Below, piece by piece: positions 17,399-29,174 of a stretch of 64,000 nucleotides of DNA (positions are counted from its first letter, which is position 1; each line of letters begins with the position of its first letter). A model generated the notes under the pieces. That model was not told the origin of the DNA, did no database searches, and saw only the letters and a list, made by a program, of their open reading frames with translations. A program made the position numbers and the translations under genes. The stretch spans positions 186,001 to 250,000 of the forward strand of contig NZ_JAHDIU010000003.1 of the NCBI RefSeq assembly GCF_019891545.1, given 5' to 3'. The stretch is from Flavobacterium coralii (GTDB taxonomy: Bacteria; Bacteroidota; Bacteroidia; Flavobacteriales; Flavobacteriaceae).

Positions 17399-17431
17399 GA
17401 GCCGGCCGGTGCTTAGCTCCGGCCGGTTTTT
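17399..17431 (+). terminator. intrinsic terminator after tuf
   Basis: CCGGCCGG (17402-17409) pairs with CCGGCCGG (17419-17426) over a 9-base loop, followed by TTTTT. It lies between tuf and tRNA-Trp, so it probably reduces read-through into secE-nusG. Confidence 0.85.
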
Positions 17432-17437
17432 AATCAA

Positions 17438-17508
17438 ACGGGTGTAGTTCAAGGGTAGAATAGCGGTCTCCAAAACCGTTGATGGGGGTTCGAATCCCTC
17501 CACCCGTG
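17438..17508 (+). tRNA. tRNA-Trp (anticodon CCA)
   Basis: 71 bases. The acceptor ACGGGTG / CACCCGT is perfect. The anticodon stem-loop GCGGT-CTCCAAA-ACCGT gives CCA. The T-loop is GGTTCGAATCC. It lies between tuf and secE. Confidence 0.95.
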
Positions 17509-17524
17509 CAAAAATGTATTTACA

Positions 17525-17719
17525 ATGAAGGTTACTAACTATATATCGGAAGCATTCAACGAATTAAAAACGAATGTAACCTGGCCTGAATGGTCGGAAG
17601 TGCAGCGCCTAACTATAATAGTGGCTGTTTTTTCGATCATATTTGCATTGCTGACATTTGGTGTAGATCGTGGCTTTGAAGTTATTGTAGAGAAACTATA
17701 TACCTTCTTAAACAGTTAA
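17525..17719 (+). CDS. secE: preprotein translocase subunit SecE
   Basis: 64 residues: an amphipathic N-terminal helix with the conserved ELKTNVTWPEWSEVQ, then one transmembrane helix (LTIIVAVFSIIFALLTFGVD). It is the short form of SecE, which clamps SecY. It starts 16 bases after tRNA-Trp and ends 11 bases before nusG. Confidence 0.95.
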   Translation: MKVTNYISEAFNELKTNVTWPEWSEVQRLTIIVAVFSIIFALLTFGVDRGFEVIVEKLYTFLNS

Positions 17720-17730
17720 TTTTATTTGGG

Positions 17731-18282
17731 ATGACTGATAACAATGTCAAAAAGTGGTATGTTGTAAGGGCGGTAAGCGGTCAGGAAAATAAAGTTAAAA
17801 ACTACATTGAGACCGAGATAAACAGGGTCGGTATGTCAGACTATATTTCCCAGGTGCTTGTGCCAACTGAAAAGGTGGTACAGGTTCGCGACGGAAAAAA
17901 GATAAGCAAAGACAGGGTTTACTTTCCGGGCTATGTAATGATAGAGGCTAACCTAACAGGTGAAGTTCCGCACATTATAAAATCTATAACAGGGGTTATC
18001 GGCTTTTTAGGCGAAACCAAAGGTGGCGACGCTGTGCCTTTAAGGGAGAGCGAAGTTAACCGTATGCTTGGTAAAGTGGATGAGCTTTCTGTTAAGACCG
18101 ACAATGTATCTATACCGTTTACAACAGGTGAAACCGTAAAAGTTATTGATGGGCCGTTTAACGGCTTTAACGGTACTGTAGAAAAAGTAAACGAAGAAAA
18201 GCGTAAGCTGGAAGTTATGGTGAAAATTTTTGGAAGGAAAACACCATTAGAACTTAGCTTTATGCAGGTAGAAAAAGTATAA
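17731..18282 (+). CDS. nusG: transcription termination/antitermination protein NusG
   Basis: 183 residues. The NGN domain ([20 protein letters not shown]) binds RNA polymerase. The C-terminal KOW domain ([21 protein letters not shown]) binds Rho or S10. Length and order are standard. It is co-transcribed with secE and leads into the ribosomal-protein genes. Confidence 0.97.
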   Translation: MTDNNVKKWYVVRAVSGQENKVKNYIETEINRVGMSDYISQVLVPTEKVVQVRDGKKISKDRVYFPGYVMIEANLTGEVPHIIKSITGVIGFLGETKGGDAVPLRESEVNRMLGKVDELSVKTDNVSIPFTTGETVKVIDGPFNGFNGTVEKVNEEKRKLEVMVKIFGRKTPLELSFMQVEKV

Positions 18283-18305
18283 TTTTTTTGTTACATATAT
18301 AAACT

Positions 18306-18334
18306 CACATCATTCGCTTCCAATTGAAGATGTG
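18306..18334 (+). promoter_or_regulatory. leader hairpin before rplK, possible ribosomal-protein autoregulatory site
   Basis: CACATC plus TTC (18306-18315) pairs with GAAGATGTG (18326-18334), with one bulged base. It lies 19 bases before the rplK ATG. In many bacteria L1 represses translation of the L11-L1 mRNA from a leader hairpin. That this one does so is inference. Confidence 0.35.
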
Positions 18335-18352
18335 CTAAATCTTTTAAAAGAA

Positions 18353-18790
18353 ATGGCTAAAGAAATTAGTAAAGTAGTTAAATTACAAGTTAAGGGAGGC
18401 GCCGCGAATCCTTCGCCGCCGGTTGGACCTGCTTTGGGAGCTGCTGGGGTTAACATTATGGAGTTCTGTAAGCAATTTAATGCAAGGACCCAAGATAAGC
18501 CCGGTAAAGTATTGCCAGTGCAAATCACTGTTTACAAAGACAAATCTTTTGATTTTGTTGTTAAAACTCCGCCAGCTGCAGTACAGCTAATGGAGGCTGC
18601 CAAACTTAAGTCAGGTTCAGGAGAACCAAACCGTAAAAAAGTAGCAAGCGTTACCTGGGATCAGATCAGGGCTATTGCTGAAGACAAAATGGCCGACCTA
18701 AATGCTTTCACAATAGAGAAAGCTATGAGTATGGTTGCCGGTACAGCGAGGTCTATGGGTATAACAGTATCAGGAACTGCTCCTTTTTAA
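18353..18790 (+). CDS. rplK: 50S ribosomal protein uL11
   Basis: 145 residues from the ATG at 18353 ([20 protein letters not shown]). Upstream codons to 18332 are open but not part of the family. The [19 protein letters not shown] signature and the C-terminal rRNA-binding domain are intact. It forms the GTPase-associated centre with L10/L12. It is the first of four ribosomal protein genes. Confidence 0.98.
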   Translation: MAKEISKVVKLQVKGGAANPSPPVGPALGAAGVNIMEFCKQFNARTQDKPGKVLPVQITVYKDKSFDFVVKTPPAAVQLMEAAKLKSGSGEPNRKKVASVTWDQIRAIAEDKMADLNAFTIEKAMSMVAGTARSMGITVSGTAPF

Positions 18791-18811
18791 TCGAAAAAAG
18801 ACAAAGAAGAA

Positions 18812-19501
18812 ATGGCAAAATTGACAAAAAAACAGAAAGAGGCTGCTTCAAAAATTGAGAAGAACAAACTATACTCTCTAAAAGATGCTTCTGCATTGAT
18901 TAAAGAGGTTGCTTCTGCAAAATTTGATGAGTCTGTAGACATCGCTGTTCGCCTTGGTGTAGACCCGAGAAAAGCGAACCAGATGGTAAGGGGCGTTGTA
19001 ACGCTTCCTCACGGAACAGGTAAAGATGTAAGGGTTCTTGCTCTTGTAACTCCGGATAAAGAAGCTGAAGCTAAAGCTGCAGGTGCTGACTTTGTTGGCC
19101 TTGATGAGTACCTTCAGAAAATTAAAGACGGCTGGACAGATGTTGATGTTATCATCACTATGCCTGCTGTAATGGGTAAGCTTGGTCCTCTTGGTAGGAT
19201 TCTTGGTCCTCGCGGCCTTATGCCAAACCCTAAAACAGGTACTGTAACCATGGAAGTGGGTAAAGCTGTTGGCGAAGTTAAAGCCGGTAAAATAGACTTT
19301 AAGGTTGATAAAACCGGTATAGTACACGCAGGTATCGGAAAAGTATCTTTTGATGCTGATAAAATATCTGATAACGCTCACGAGATAATCCAAACTTTAA
19401 TCAAACTTAAACCAACTGCTGCTAAAGGTACATATATTAAGAGTATCCATATCTCTAGTACCATGAGCCCGGCTATTGCTTTAGATCCTAAAGCGGTATA
19501 A
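18812..19501 (+). CDS. rplA: 50S ribosomal protein uL1
   Basis: 229 residues, standard length. The L1 signature region includes [20 protein letters not shown] followed by [13 protein letters not shown]. It forms the L1 stalk and is usually the translational repressor of the rplK-rplA message. It is 21 bases after rplK. Confidence 0.98.
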   Translation: MAKLTKKQKEAASKIEKNKLYSLKDASALIKEVASAKFDESVDIAVRLGVDPRKANQMVRGVVTLPHGTGKDVRVLALVTPDKEAEAKAAGADFVGLDEYLQKIKDGWTDVDVIITMPAVMGKLGPLGRILGPRGLMPNPKTGTVTMEVGKAVGEVKAGKIDFKVDKTGIVHAGIGKVSFDADKISDNAHEIIQTLIKLKPTAAKGTYIKSIHISSTMSPAIALDPKAV

Positions 19502-19523
19502 TTGGTAGTTAAAAATATTTATT

Positions 19524-20045
19524 ATGACCAGAGAAGAAAAATCAAGAGTTATTGAAGATTTAACTGCACAGTTGGCCGATACAAACGTTGTTTACGTTGC
19601 AGATATTTCGGGGCTTGATGCAGAGACTACTTCTAACTTAAGGAGAGCTTGCTTTAAAGCAGGTATAAAGCTTGAAGTGGTAAAGAACACCCTGCTTGAA
19701 AAAGCAATGGCTACCTCTGAGAATAACTATGGCGACCTGCCTTCTATTCTTAAAGGAAACACTTCTATAATGATTGCAGAGAACGGTAACGCTCCTGCAA
19801 AAGTAATTAAAGAATTCCGTAAAAAGTCTGATAAGCCACTTTTAAAAGGTGCTTACATTCACGAAGCGGTATTTATTGGCGACAACCAGCTTGATGCTCT
19901 TGTTAGCCTTAAATCTAAAGAAGAAGTTATCGGCGAAATTGTTGGTATCCTTCAGTCTCCTGCTAAAAACGTTATCTCTGCCCTTAAATCGGGTGGCGGC
20001 ATAATAGCAGGCTTAGTAAAAACATTATCCGAGAGAGAAGGATAA
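19524..20045 (+). CDS. rplJ: 50S ribosomal protein uL10
   Basis: 173 residues, with N-terminal MTREEKSRVIEDLTAQLADT and the C-terminal helix that carries L7/L12 dimers. Only 22 bases separate it from rplA, so there is no room for the long L10 leader seen in E. coli and Bacillus. Confidence 0.97.
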   Translation: MTREEKSRVIEDLTAQLADTNVVYVADISGLDAETTSNLRRACFKAGIKLEVVKNTLLEKAMATSENNYGDLPSILKGNTSIMIAENGNAPAKVIKEFRKKSDKPLLKGAYIHEAVFIGDNQLDALVSLKSKEEVIGEIVGILQSPAKNVISALKSGGGIIAGLVKTLSEREG

Positions 20046-20106
20046 TAAACGGCGAGTACGCACTTAATAAATTATATATTACAAACTTTTTTAAATCGAT
20101 AGAAAA

Positions 20107-20487
20107 ATGGCAGATTTGAAACAATTCGCAGAGCAACTTGTTAACCTAACTGTAAAAGAAGTTAACGAACTAGCTACAATATTAAAAGATGAGTATGGCA
20201 TTGAGCCTGCAGCTGCTGCTGTAGCTGTAGCAGGTCCTGCTGCTGGTGGTGGTGAAGGTGCTGCTGCTGAAGAGCAAACAGAATTTACTGTAGTTCTTAA
20301 AGATGCAGGTGCTTCTAAACTTGCAGTAGTTAAAGCTGTTAAAGAACTAACAGGTCTTGGACTTAAAGAAGCTAAAGACCTAGTTGACGGTGCTCCTGCA
20401 AACGTAAAAGAAGGTGTTTCTAAAGATGAGGCTGAAGGTCTTAAAAAATCTCTAGAAGAAGCCGGAGCTGTAGTTGAGCTTAAATAA
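20107..20487 (+). CDS. rplL: 50S ribosomal protein bL12 (L7/L12)
   Basis: 126 residues. It has an N-terminal dimerisation helix, an Ala/Gly-rich hinge ([20 protein letters not shown]) and the globular C-terminal domain ([20 protein letters not shown]) that recruits translation factors. It is followed by a strong hairpin before rpoB. Confidence 0.98.
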   Translation: MADLKQFAEQLVNLTVKEVNELATILKDEYGIEPAAAAVAVAGPAAGGGEGAAAEEQTEFTVVLKDAGASKLAVVKAVKELTGLGLKEAKDLVDGAPANVKEGVSKDEAEGLKKSLEEAGAVVELK

Positions 20488-20510
20488 GCCATCTTAGGTT
20501 AAAAATTCCA

Positions 20511-20574
20511 GGTTTAGGCCTTGAGAAACGTCTCAAAGGCCTAAACCATTTTTCGTATAATAACCTGTTATACG
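20511..20574 (+). terminator. rplL-rpoB intergenic attenuator with two hairpins
   Basis: The first hairpin, 20511-20547, pairs GGTTTAGGCCTTGAGA with TCTCAAAGGCCTAAACC (one bulge) and is followed by ATTTTTC. The second, 20554-20574, is a perfect CGTATAA / TTATACG stem with a 7-base loop. They lie between the ribosomal protein genes and rpoB, the place where E. coli has a partial terminator setting the ratio of L12 to RNA polymerase. Confidence 0.7.
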
Positions 20575-20612
20575 TTCTCTATATATTACTTTAATCAAAA
20601 TTTTGTCCATTG

Positions 20613-23600
20613 ATGATAACAAATCAGACTGAAAGATTAAATTTTGCCTCTACAAAAAACATCCCTGATTATCCGGATTTCCTGGACATACAGGTAAAGT
20701 CCTTTAAGGATTTTTTCCAGCTGGAAACCAAATCGGATGAAAGAGGCAACGAAGGTCTTTACCTAACCTTCATGGAAAACTTTCCGATTACTGATACAAG
20801 AAATCAGTTTGTACTGGAGTTCCTTGATTATTTTGTTGATCCGCCACGTTATACAATTGAGGAGTGTATAGACAGGGGACTTACTTACAGCGTGCCGCTT
20901 AAAGCTAGGCTTAAGCTGTATTGTACCGACCCCGAGCATGAAGATTTTGAGACAATTGTACAGGATGTATACCTGGGGACTATCCCATACATGACTCCAA
21001 GCGGTACTTTTGTTATCAACGGTGCAGAACGTGTTGTTGTATCGCAGCTACACAGGTCGCCCGGTGTATTCTTTGGCCAGTCGTTCCACGCTAACGGAAC
21101 AAAACTTTACTCTGCAAGGGTAATACCTTTTAAAGGTTCTTGGATTGAATTTGCTACAGATATAAACAATGTGATGTATGCGTATATCGACAGGAAGAAA
21201 AAACTACCTGTTACCACATTGTTCAGGGCTATCGGTTTTGAAAGGGATAAAGACATCCTTGAAATCTTTGATCTTGCAGAAGAGATAAAGGTTTCTAAAA
21301 CAGGTCTTAAAAAGTATATCGGCAGGAGGCTTGCTGCTCGTGTGCTAAACACATGGCATGAAGACTTTGTTGACGAGGATACAGGTGAAGTTGTTTCTAT
21401 AGAGCGTAACGAAATTATATTAGACAGGGATACTATAATCGACAAGGACAATGTTGAGGAAATTATCGACTCTAATGTAAAAACGATACTGCTTCATAAA
21501 GAGGATAACAACCAGGCAGATTACGCCATTATCCATAACACTTTACAAAAAGACCCTACAAACTCAGAAAAAGAAGCCGTAGAGCATATTTATCGTCAGC
21601 TGCGTAATGCAGAACCGCCTGATGAGGAAACTGCCCGCGGTATTATAGATAAATTGTTCTTCTCAGACCAGCGCTACAACCTTGGTGAAGTAGGCCGTTA
21701 CAGGATGAACAAAAAACTTGGTCTTGATATCCCTATGGAAAAGCAGGTGCTTACCAAAGAGGATATTATTACCATTGTAAAATATTTGATAGAGCTTATA
21801 AACTCTAAAGCTGAGATTGATGATATCGACCACCTTTCTAACCGTAGGGTAAGAACAGTGGGCGAGCAGCTTTCAGCTCAGTTTGGCGTGGGCCTTGCCC
21901 GTATGGCAAGAACCATCCGTGAGCGTATGAACGTAAGGGATAACGAGGTATTTACCCCGATAGACCTTATCAATGCTAAAACGCTTTCATCTGTAATAAA
22001 CTCGTTCTTTGGTACCAACCAGCTTTCGCAGTTTATGGACCAGACTAACCCTCTTGCAGAGATTACCCACAAAAGGAGGCTTTCTGCTTTAGGTCCGGGT
22101 GGTCTTTCAAGGGAGAGGGCAGGTTTCGAGGTTCGAGACGTTCACTATACACATTACGGACGCCTTTGCCCGATTGAAACGCCGGAAGGTCCTAACATCG
22201 GTCTTATCTCTTCTCTTGGTGTATATGCTAAGGTAAACGGTATGGGCTTTATCGAAACGCCATACCGTAAGGTAGAAAATGGTAAAGTAGATTTACAGTC
22301 AGAACCTATTTACCTGAGTGCCGAAGAAGAAGAAGGCAAGATGATAGCGCAGGCTAACATTGAAATGAGCGATAGTGGTGAAATTACTGCCGAAAGGGTA
22401 ATTGCCCGTGAGGAAGGCGACTTCCCGGTAGTGGAGCCGACAGTAGTACATTATACTGACGTTGCTCCTAACCAGATTGCATCTATCTCTGCATCACTTA
22501 TTCCTTTCCTTGAGCACGATGACGCGAACCGTGCATTGATGGGAAGTAACATGATGCGCCAGGCAGTACCGCTTTTACGCCCTGAGGCGCCAATTGTGGG
22601 AACAGGCCTGGAAAGACAGGTAGCTTCAGATTCAAGGGTGCTTATAAATGCCGAAGGGCATGGCGTTGTTGAATATGTTGATGCCAACAAGATTACGATT
22701 AAATATGACAGGACCGACCGTGAGCGCAGTGTAAGCTTTGACACGGACGAGAAAACATACCAGCTTATCAAGTTCAGGAAAACCAACCAGAGCACAAGTA
22801 TTAACCTTAAGCCAATTGTAAGGAGAGGCGACAGGGTAGTGCCGGGCCAGGTTCTTTGCGAAGGCTATGCTACGCAAAACGGTGAGCTTGCTCTGGGCCG
22901 TAACCTTCAGGTGGCGTTCATGCCTTGGAAAGGTTACAACTTTGAGGATGCTATCGTGATCTCTGAAAAAGTAGTTCGTGATGATATCTTTACTTCTATC
23001 CACGTTGATGATTACTCGCTTGAAGTGAGGGATACCAAACTTGGTAATGAAGAACTTACCAATGACATACCAAACGTATCTGAAGAGGCTACAAAAGACC
23101 TTGACGAAAATGGTATGATCAGGATTGGTGCCGAGGTTAAGCCTGGTGATATCCTTATTGGTAAGATTACACCGAAAGGTGAAAGCGACCCTACACCGGA
23201 AGAAAAACTTCTTCGAGCAATATTCGGAGATAAGGCCGGAGACGTTAAAGATGCTTCATTAAAAGCTTCTCCGTCATTACACGGTGTGGTACTTGATAAA
23301 AAACTTTTTGCACGCGCCGTGAAAGACAAGCGCAAGCGCACAAAAGATAAAGACGATTTAACCAAGCTTGAAATGGAGTTTGAAGTTAAGTTCAATGAGC
23401 TTAAAGACAAACTTATTGATAAGCTGTTTGATATTGTTAACGGTAAAACATCTCAGGGTGTAATGAATGATCTGGGTGAGGAAGTACTGCCAAAAGGCAA
23501 GAAGTTTACCCAGAAAATGCTTTATGCTGTTGAAGATTTTGCTCACCTTACCAAAGGGCAGTGGACAACGGACGATGAAACCAATGCAATGGTTAACGAT

Positions 23601-24425
23601 CTTATCCACAACTATAAAATTAAGCTTAACGACCTTCAGGGTGCACTGAGGAGGGAGAAATTCACAATTACTGTGGGAGACGAACTACCAAGCGGTATCC
23701 TTAAACTGGCAAAGGTTTACATTGCTAAGAAACGTAAGCTTAAGGTGGGTGACAAGATGGCGGGACGCCACGGTAACAAAGGTATTGTTGCCAAAATAGT
23801 TCGTGCAGAGGATATGCCTTTCCTTGAAGACGGAACACCTGTTGACATTGTTCTTAACCCGCTGGGTGTACCATCGCGTATGAACATTGGCCAGATATAT
23901 GAAACTGTATTAGGGTGGGCAGGTCTTAAGTTAGGCAAGAAATTTGCAACACCTATTTTTGACGGTGCATCTCTTGAGCAGATAAACGCACTTACCGATG
24001 AGGCAGGAATACCGCGCTTTGGCCATACTTATCTTTATGATGGTGGTACAGGAGAGCGTTTCCACCAGCCGGCAACCGTAGGTGTTATCTATATGCTTAA
24101 ACTTGGCCACATGGTAGATGATAAAATGCACGCGCGTTCTATCGGTCCGTACTCACTTATCACGCAACAGCCTCTTGGAGGTAAGGCACAGTTTGGTGGC
24201 CAGCGTTTTGGTGAGATGGAGGTGTGGGCACTTGAAGCGTATGGCGCATCAAGCACGCTTAGGGAAATACTTACCGTTAAATCGGATGACGTTATCGGAA
24301 GGGCTAAAACTTACGAGAGTATCGTTAAGGGAGAAACCATGCCGGAACCTGGCCTGCCTGAATCTTTCAACGTGTTAATGCACGAACTGAAAGGTCTTGG
24401 CCTCGACATCAGGTTAGAAGAATAA
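20613..24425 (+). CDS. rpoB: DNA-directed RNA polymerase subunit beta
   Basis: 1270 residues from the ATG at 20613. An overlapping in-frame TTG at 20610 adds one residue and is not needed. The rifampicin-binding region reads [20 protein letters not shown] then [20 protein letters not shown], with the sensitive-type residues (Gln, Asp, His, Ser) at the positions mutated in resistant strains. The C-terminal region with [18 protein letters not shown] and the end [12 protein letters not shown] are intact. It is the first half of the rpoBC unit. Confidence 0.98.
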   Translation: MITNQTERLNFASTKNIPDYPDFLDIQVKSFKDFFQLETKSDERGNEGLYLTFMENFPITDTRNQFVLEFLDYFVDPPRYTIEECIDRGLTYSVPLKARLKLYCTDPEHEDFETIVQDVYLGTIPYMTPSGTFVINGAERVVVSQLHRSPGVFFGQSFHANGTKLYSARVIPFKGSWIEFATDINNVMYAYIDRKKKLPVTTLFRAIGFERDKDILEIFDLAEEIKVSKTGLKKYIGRRLAARVLNTWHEDFVDEDTGEVVSIERNEIILDRDTIIDKDNVEEIIDSNVKTILLHKEDNNQADYAIIHNTLQKDPTNSEKEAVEHIYRQLRNAEPPDEETARGIIDKLFFSDQRYNLGEVGRYRMNKKLGLDIPMEKQVLTKEDIITIVKYLIELINSKAEIDDIDHLSNRRVRTVGEQLSAQFGVGLARMARTIRERMNVRDNEVFTPIDLINAKTLSSVINSFFGTNQLSQFMDQTNPLAEITHKRRLSALGPGGLSRERAGFEVRDVHYTHYGRLCPIETPEGPNIGLISSLGVYAKVNGMGFIETPYRKVENGKVDLQSEPIYLSAEEEEGKMIAQANIEMSDSGEITAERVIAREEGDFPVVEPTVVHYTDVAPNQIASISASLIPFLEHDDANRALMGSNMMRQAVPLLRPEAPIVGTGLERQVASDSRVLINAEGHGVVEYVDANKITIKYDRTDRERSVSFDTDEKTYQLIKFRKTNQSTSINLKPIVRRGDRVVPGQVLCEGYATQNGELALGRNLQVAFMPWKGYNFEDAIVISEKVVRDDIFTSIHVDDYSLEVRDTKLGNEELTNDIPNVSEEATKDLDENGMIRIGAEVKPGDILIGKITPKGESDPTPEEKLLRAIFGDKAGDVKDASLKASPSLHGVVLDKKLFARAVKDKRKRTKDKDDLTKLEMEFEVKFNELKDKLIDKLFDIVNGKTSQGVMNDLGEEVLPKGKKFTQKMLYAVEDFAHLTKGQWTTDDETNAMVNDLIHNYKIKLNDLQGALRREKFTITVGDELPSGILKLAKVYIAKKRKLKVGDKMAGRHGNKGIVAKIVRAEDMPFLEDGTPVDIVLNPLGVPSRMNIGQIYETVLGWAGLKLGKKFATPIFDGASLEQINALTDEAGIPRFGHTYLYDGGTGERFHQPATVGVIYMLKLGHMVDDKMHARSIGPYSLITQQPLGGKAQFGGQRFGEMEVWALEAYGASSTLREILTVKSDDVIGRAKTYESIVKGETMPEPGLPESFNVLMHELKGLGLDIRLEE

Positions 24426-24433
24426 ATTTACAC

Positions 24434-24458
24434 GGGAGTGGTGCCATGCGCCACTCCC
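24434..24458 (+). other. rpoB-rpoC intergenic hairpin without a T-run
   Basis: GGGAGTGG (24434-24441) pairs with CCACTCCC (24451-24458), extended inward by three pairs around a CAT loop. No T-run follows, so it is more likely an mRNA processing or stability element than a terminator. Confidence 0.55.
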
Positions 24459-24494
24459 TATATACTGTTTTTAATAAATCGATAGATCTGTATC

Positions 24495-27400
24495 ATGACG
24501 AGATTAAAAGATAAAAATACGGTTAAAAGATTTAACCAGATCTCAATAGGACTGGCTTCGCCGGAGTCTATCCTGGCTGAGTCGAGAGGTGAGGTTCTTA
24601 AACCCGAAACCATTAACTATCGTACCCATAAACCGGAAAGGGATGGCTTGTTTTGCGAGCGTATCTTTGGCCCGGTTAAAGATTTTGAATGTGCCTGCGG
24701 TAAATACAAAAGGATACGTTATAAAGGTATCGTTTGCGACCGTTGCGGTGTAGAAGTTACTGAAAAGAAAGTTCGACGCGACAGGGTAGGCCACATCAAT
24801 CTTGTTGTGCCTATTGCACACATCTGGTATTTCCGTTCGTTACCAAACAAAATTGGTTACCTTCTTGGTTTGCCTTCTAAAAAGCTGGATATGATTATAT
24901 ACTATGAAAGGTATGTAGTTATACAGCCGGGTATTGCCAAAGGGCCGGATGGAGAAGCACTAAATGCATTAGACTTTTTGACAGAAGAAGAGTATCTGAA
25001 TATTGTAGATTCTCTTCCTATGGAAAACCAATACCTTGATGACAACGACCCTAATAAGTTTATCGCTAAGATGGGTGCGGAGTGTATCATGGACTTATTA
25101 GCGCGTATTGACCTTGACCAGCTTTCTTATGAGCTGCGCCACAGTGCCAATACCGAAACCTCTAAGCAGCGTAAAACAGAAGCGCTTAAAAGGCTTCAGG
25201 TTGTAGAGTCGTTCCGTGAGAGCAACATGAACAGGGAGAACCGCCCTGAGTGGATGATACTTAAGGTAATACCTGTTATCCCGCCGGAGCTTCGCCCGCT
25301 TGTGCCGCTTGATGGTGGCCGTTTTGCAACGTCTGACCTTAACGACCTTTACCGTAGGGTAATTATCCGTAACAACCGTTTAAAAAGGTTGATGGAAATT
25401 AAAGCGCCTGAGGTTATCCTTCGTAATGAAAAGCGTATGCTGCAGGAATCTGTAGATTCACTATTCGACAATACAAGGAAAGCTTCTGCTGTAAAGACAG
25501 AAAGTAACAGGCCGCTTAAATCACTTTCAGATTCATTGAAAGGTAAGCAGGGACGTTTCCGTCAAAACCTGCTTGGTAAGCGTGTTGATTACTCTGCACG
25601 TTCGGTAATTGTTGTAGGCCCTGAGCTTAAGCTTTATGAGTGCGGTCTTCCTAAGGATATGGCTGCCGAGCTTTACAAGCCGTTTGTTATCCGTAAGCTT
25701 ATAGAGCGCGGAATCGTTAAAACGGTTAAGTCGGCTAAAAAAATAATAGATAAGAAAGAGCCCGTAGTATGGGATATCCTTGAAAATGTAATTAAAGGAC
25801 ATCCGGTACTGCTAAACAGGGCCCCTACGCTTCACCGTCTTGGTATTCAGGCTTTCCAGCCGAAACTAATAGAAGGTAAGGCGATACAGCTTCACCCGTT
25901 GGTATGTACGGCATTTAACGCCGACTTTGACGGTGACCAGATGGCGGTACACCTTCCGCTTGGGCCGGAGGCTATACTGGAGGCGCAGCTATTAATGCTT
26001 GCTTCTCACAATATCCTTAACCCTGCAAACGGTGCGCCTATTACCGTACCTTCTCAGGACATGGTACTTGGTCTTTATTATATGACCAAAGAGCGCCTTA
26101 GTACTGAAGATAACAAAATTAAAGGCGAAGGCCTTACTTTCTACTCGGCAGAAGAGGTTAATATTGCCCTTAATGAAGGCAGGCTGCACCTTAATGCCCG
26201 TGTAAAAGTACGTGCTAAAGACTTTAATGATAAAGGTGAGCTTGTTTATAAAATTATACAAACTACAGCCGGTAGGGTACTGTTTAACGAAGTAGTGCCT
26301 GAAGCTGCAGGATATATTAACGAAGTTCTTACCAAGAAATCGTTAAGGGATGTTATCGGTAAAATTTTAAGTGTTACCGATGTGCCTACAACGGCAGCAT
26401 TCCTTGACAGTATGAAAGACATGGGGTACCGCTTTGCATTCCAGGGTGGTCTGTCATTCAGCTTGGGAGATATCATTATCCCTGACAGGAAACAGGAACT
26501 TATTGCAGATGCAAACTCTCAGGTTGAGGCTATTACCATGAACTATAACATGGGTCTTATAACCAACAACGAGCGTTACAACCAGGTGATTGACGTGTGG
26601 ACTTCTACCAATGCTTTGCTTACAGAGCTTGCCATGAAGAACATCCGCGAAGACCAACAAGGTTTCAACTCGGTATATATGATGCTTGACTCCGGGGCGA
26701 GGGGTAGTAAAGAACAGATACGCCAGTTAACGGGTATGCGTGGTTTGATGGCCAAGCCTAAAAAATCTACAGCCGGTGGCGGAGAAATTATCGAGAACCC
26801 GATCCTTTCTAACTTTAAGGAAGGCCTTTCGATTCTTGAGTATTTTATCTCGACCCACGGTGCGCGTAAAGGTCTTGCGGATACGGCTCTTAAAACGGCT
26901 GACGCGGGTTACCTTACCAGGAGGCTTCATGATGTTTCGCAGGATGTTATTGTTAACACAGTAGATTGCGGTACATTAAGGGGTATAGAGGTTACAGCGC
27001 TTAAAAAGAACGAAGAAGTTGTAGAAAGCCTTGGAGAAAGGATTTTAGGCCGTGTTGCCCTTCAGGATGTTGTTAACCCTCTTACAAGCGAAGTACTTGT
27101 TGCTGCCGGCAACCAGATTACAGAAGCTGAAGTAAGAAGGATAAGCGCAGCTCCTATAGAAAAGGTAGAAGTGCGTTCGCCGCTAACCTGCGAGGCAAAA
27201 CAAGGTATATGTGCCAAGTGTTACGGACGTAACCTTGCCACCGGAAAAATGACCCAGAAAGGTGAGGCTGTTGGTGTAATTGCAGCACAGTCTATTGGTG
27301 AGCCTGGTACACAGCTTACACTTCGTACCTTCCACGTGGGTGGTACTGCGGGTAACATTTCTGAAGAATCAAGCATTATTACCAAATTTAAAGGTAGGCT

Positions 27401-28796
27401 TGAGATTGAAGACCTTAAAACAGTTAAAGGAGAAGACAACGAGGGTAATGAAACCGATATTGTAATATCGCGTTCTACAGAACTTAAGCTTGTTGACGAA
27501 AATACAGGTATTGTACTTAACACACACAATATACCTTACGGTTCCAGCATTTACGTGAAAGACGGACAAGTGGTAGACCAGGGTACAACGGTGTGTAAGT
27601 GGGACCCTTATAACGGTGTAATTATTTCTGAATACACAGGTAAGGTAGCTTATGAAGATATCGAACAGGGACAATCTTTTGTTGTTGAAATTGACGAACA
27701 GACAGGTTTCCAGGAAAAGGTAATCTCTGAATCGAGAAACAAGAAACTTATACCAACACTTCTTATCTATGGTAATGACGGAGAACTTATTCGTTCTTAC
27801 AACCTGCCGGTGGGTGCCCACCTTATGGTAGATAACGGTGAGAAGATTAAGTCAGGTAAGGTACTTGTTAAGATACCAAGGCGTTCATCTAAAGCAGGTG
27901 ATATTACCGGTGGTTTACCAAGGATTACCGAGCTTCTTGAAGCACGTAACCCAAGTAACCCTGCTGTTGTATCAGAAATTGATGGTGTGGTGTCATTCGG
28001 TAAGATTAAGAGGGGTAACCGCGAGATTATCATCGAATCTAAATTTGGTGAAATCAAGAAGTACCTTGTAAAGCTTTCTAACCAGATACTGGTACAGGAA
28101 AATGACTTTGTAAGGGCAGGTATGCCACTTTCTGACGGTGCTATTACTCCGGAGGATATCCTGAGGATACAAGGCCCGTCTGCGGTACAGCAGTATCTTG
28201 TAAACGAAATTCAGGAGGTTTATCGCCTTCAGGGTGTAAAAATCAACGATAAGCACTTTGAGGTTGTTATCCGCCAGATGATGCGTAAGGTACAGATACA
28301 GGATCCGGGTGATACGCTATTCCTTGAAGACCAGCTGGCACACACCAGCGACTTTATCGAGGAAAATGATAAACTATATGGAATGAAGGTAGTTGAGGAT
28401 GCAGGCGATTCTGTAAACCTTAAACCGGGCCAGATTGTTACGCCACGCGAACTTAGGGATGAGAACTCCCTGCTTAAGCGTAACGACCAGAACCTTGTGG
28501 TAGCAAGAGATGTAATACCGGCAACGGCTACACCTATACTACAGGGTATTACAAGGGCATCGCTTCAAACCAAATCGTTTATTTCTGCGGCATCATTCCA
28601 GGAAACAACAAAAGTACTTAACGAGGCTGCCGTAGCCGGTAAGATAGATACTCTTGAAGGCCTTAAAGAGAACGTTATTGTAGGACACAGGATACCTGCA
28701 GGTACAGGTATGAGGGAATATGATAACATTATTGTAGGCTCTAAAGAAGAACTAAGTGAATTATTAATTCCTAATACAGAGGAAGTAAACTATTAA
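24495..28796 (+). CDS. rpoC: DNA-directed RNA polymerase subunit beta'
   Basis: 1433 residues. It has an N-terminal zinc ribbon (CACGKY with CDRCGVEVT), the catalytic Mg-binding loop [16 protein letters not shown], the bridge helix and trigger loop region ([20 protein letters not shown]), and a second zinc site ([13 protein letters not shown]). Length and order are typical for Bacteroidota. It ends 4 bases before the DUF3467 gene, so the two are co-transcribed. Confidence 0.98.
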   Translation: MTRLKDKNTVKRFNQISIGLASPESILAESRGEVLKPETINYRTHKPERDGLFCERIFGPVKDFECACGKYKRIRYKGIVCDRCGVEVTEKKVRRDRVGHINLVVPIAHIWYFRSLPNKIGYLLGLPSKKLDMIIYYERYVVIQPGIAKGPDGEALNALDFLTEEEYLNIVDSLPMENQYLDDNDPNKFIAKMGAECIMDLLARIDLDQLSYELRHSANTETSKQRKTEALKRLQVVESFRESNMNRENRPEWMILKVIPVIPPELRPLVPLDGGRFATSDLNDLYRRVIIRNNRLKRLMEIKAPEVILRNEKRMLQESVDSLFDNTRKASAVKTESNRPLKSLSDSLKGKQGRFRQNLLGKRVDYSARSVIVVGPELKLYECGLPKDMAAELYKPFVIRKLIERGIVKTVKSAKKIIDKKEPVVWDILENVIKGHPVLLNRAPTLHRLGIQAFQPKLIEGKAIQLHPLVCTAFNADFDGDQMAVHLPLGPEAILEAQLLMLASHNILNPANGAPITVPSQDMVLGLYYMTKERLSTEDNKIKGEGLTFYSAEEVNIALNEGRLHLNARVKVRAKDFNDKGELVYKIIQTTAGRVLFNEVVPEAAGYINEVLTKKSLRDVIGKILSVTDVPTTAAFLDSMKDMGYRFAFQGGLSFSLGDIIIPDRKQELIADANSQVEAITMNYNMGLITNNERYNQVIDVWTSTNALLTELAMKNIREDQQGFNSVYMMLDSGARGSKEQIRQLTGMRGLMAKPKKSTAGGGEIIENPILSNFKEGLSILEYFISTHGARKGLADTALKTADAGYLTRRLHDVSQDVIVNTVDCGTLRGIEVTALKKNEEVVESLGERILGRVALQDVVNPLTSEVLVAAGNQITEAEVRRISAAPIEKVEVRSPLTCEAKQGICAKCYGRNLATGKMTQKGEAVGVIAAQSIGEPGTQLTLRTFHVGGTAGNISEESSIITKFKGRLEIEDLKTVKGEDNEGNETDIVISRSTELKLVDENTGIVLNTHNIPYGSSIYVKDGQVVDQGTTVCKWDPYNGVIISEYTGKVAYEDIEQGQSFVVEIDEQTGFQEKVISESRNKKLIPTLLIYGNDGELIRSYNLPVGAHLMVDNGEKIKSGKVLVKIPRRSSKAGDITGGLPRITELLEARNPSNPAVVSEIDGVVSFGKIKRGNREIIIESKFGEIKKYLVKLSNQILVQENDFVRAGMPLSDGAITPEDILRIQGPSAVQQYLVNEIQEVYRLQGVKINDKHFEVVIRQMMRKVQIQDPGDTLFLEDQLAHTSDFIEENDKLYGMKVVEDAGDSVNLKPGQIVTPRELRDENSLLKRNDQNLVVARDVIPATATPILQGITRASLQTKSFISAASFQETTKVLNEAAVAGKIDTLEGLKENVIVGHRIPAGTGMREYDNIIVGSKEELSELLIPNTEEVNY

Positions 28797-28800
28797 TACA

Positions 28801-29109
28801 ATGAGTGAACAAAAGCAACAGGGACAGATCAATATTGAACTGGACGAGAAAACAGCCGAAGGCACATACAGCAACCTTGCCATCATCAATCATTCTGCTT
28901 CAGAATTTGTGGTAGATTTCGTTTCAATTATGCCGGGTGCTCCTAAAGCTAAAGTTAAGTCGCGCATTGTGTTAACGCCTCAGCACGCTAAAAGGCTGCT
29001 TAAGGCACTTGGGGAAAACATTCACCGTTTTGAAAGTGCCCACGGTGCTATTCAGGAAAGTGAGCAGGCCCCGCTTCCGCTTAGCTTCGGCCCCGCCGGA
29101 CAGGCTTAG
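28801..29109 (+). CDS. DUF3467 family protein
   Basis: 102 residues. The core INIELDEKTAEGTYSNLAII, then SEFVVDFVSIMPG and LTPQHAKRLLKALGENI, matches the DUF3467 family as I remember it, which commonly sits just behind rpoC in Bacteroidota. The molecular role is unknown. The fixed position suggests a link to RNA polymerase expression or function, which is inference. A strong terminator follows. Confidence 0.85.
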   Translation: MSEQKQQGQINIELDEKTAEGTYSNLAIINHSASEFVVDFVSIMPGAPKAKVKSRIVLTPQHAKRLLKALGENIHRFESAHGAIQESEQAPLPLSFGPAGQA

Positions 29110-29127
29110 GAAATCAGATTATAAAGT

Positions 29128-29157
29128 AAAACCCACTCGATTGAGTGGGTTTTTTTA
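29128..29157 (+). terminator. terminator at the end of the rpoBC operon (probably bidirectional)
   Basis: AAACCCACTC / GAGTGGGTTT stem with a GATT loop, T-rich on the right and A-rich on the left, between the converging DUF3467 gene and the minus-strand gene ending at 29175. Confidence 0.9.
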
Positions 29158-29174
29158 TTACTTTTAAGTGGTGA

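Noticed and set aside
19502-19523. L10 leader regulating rplJ
   Set aside because: Only 22 bases lie between rplA and rplJ, too short for the known leader fold.
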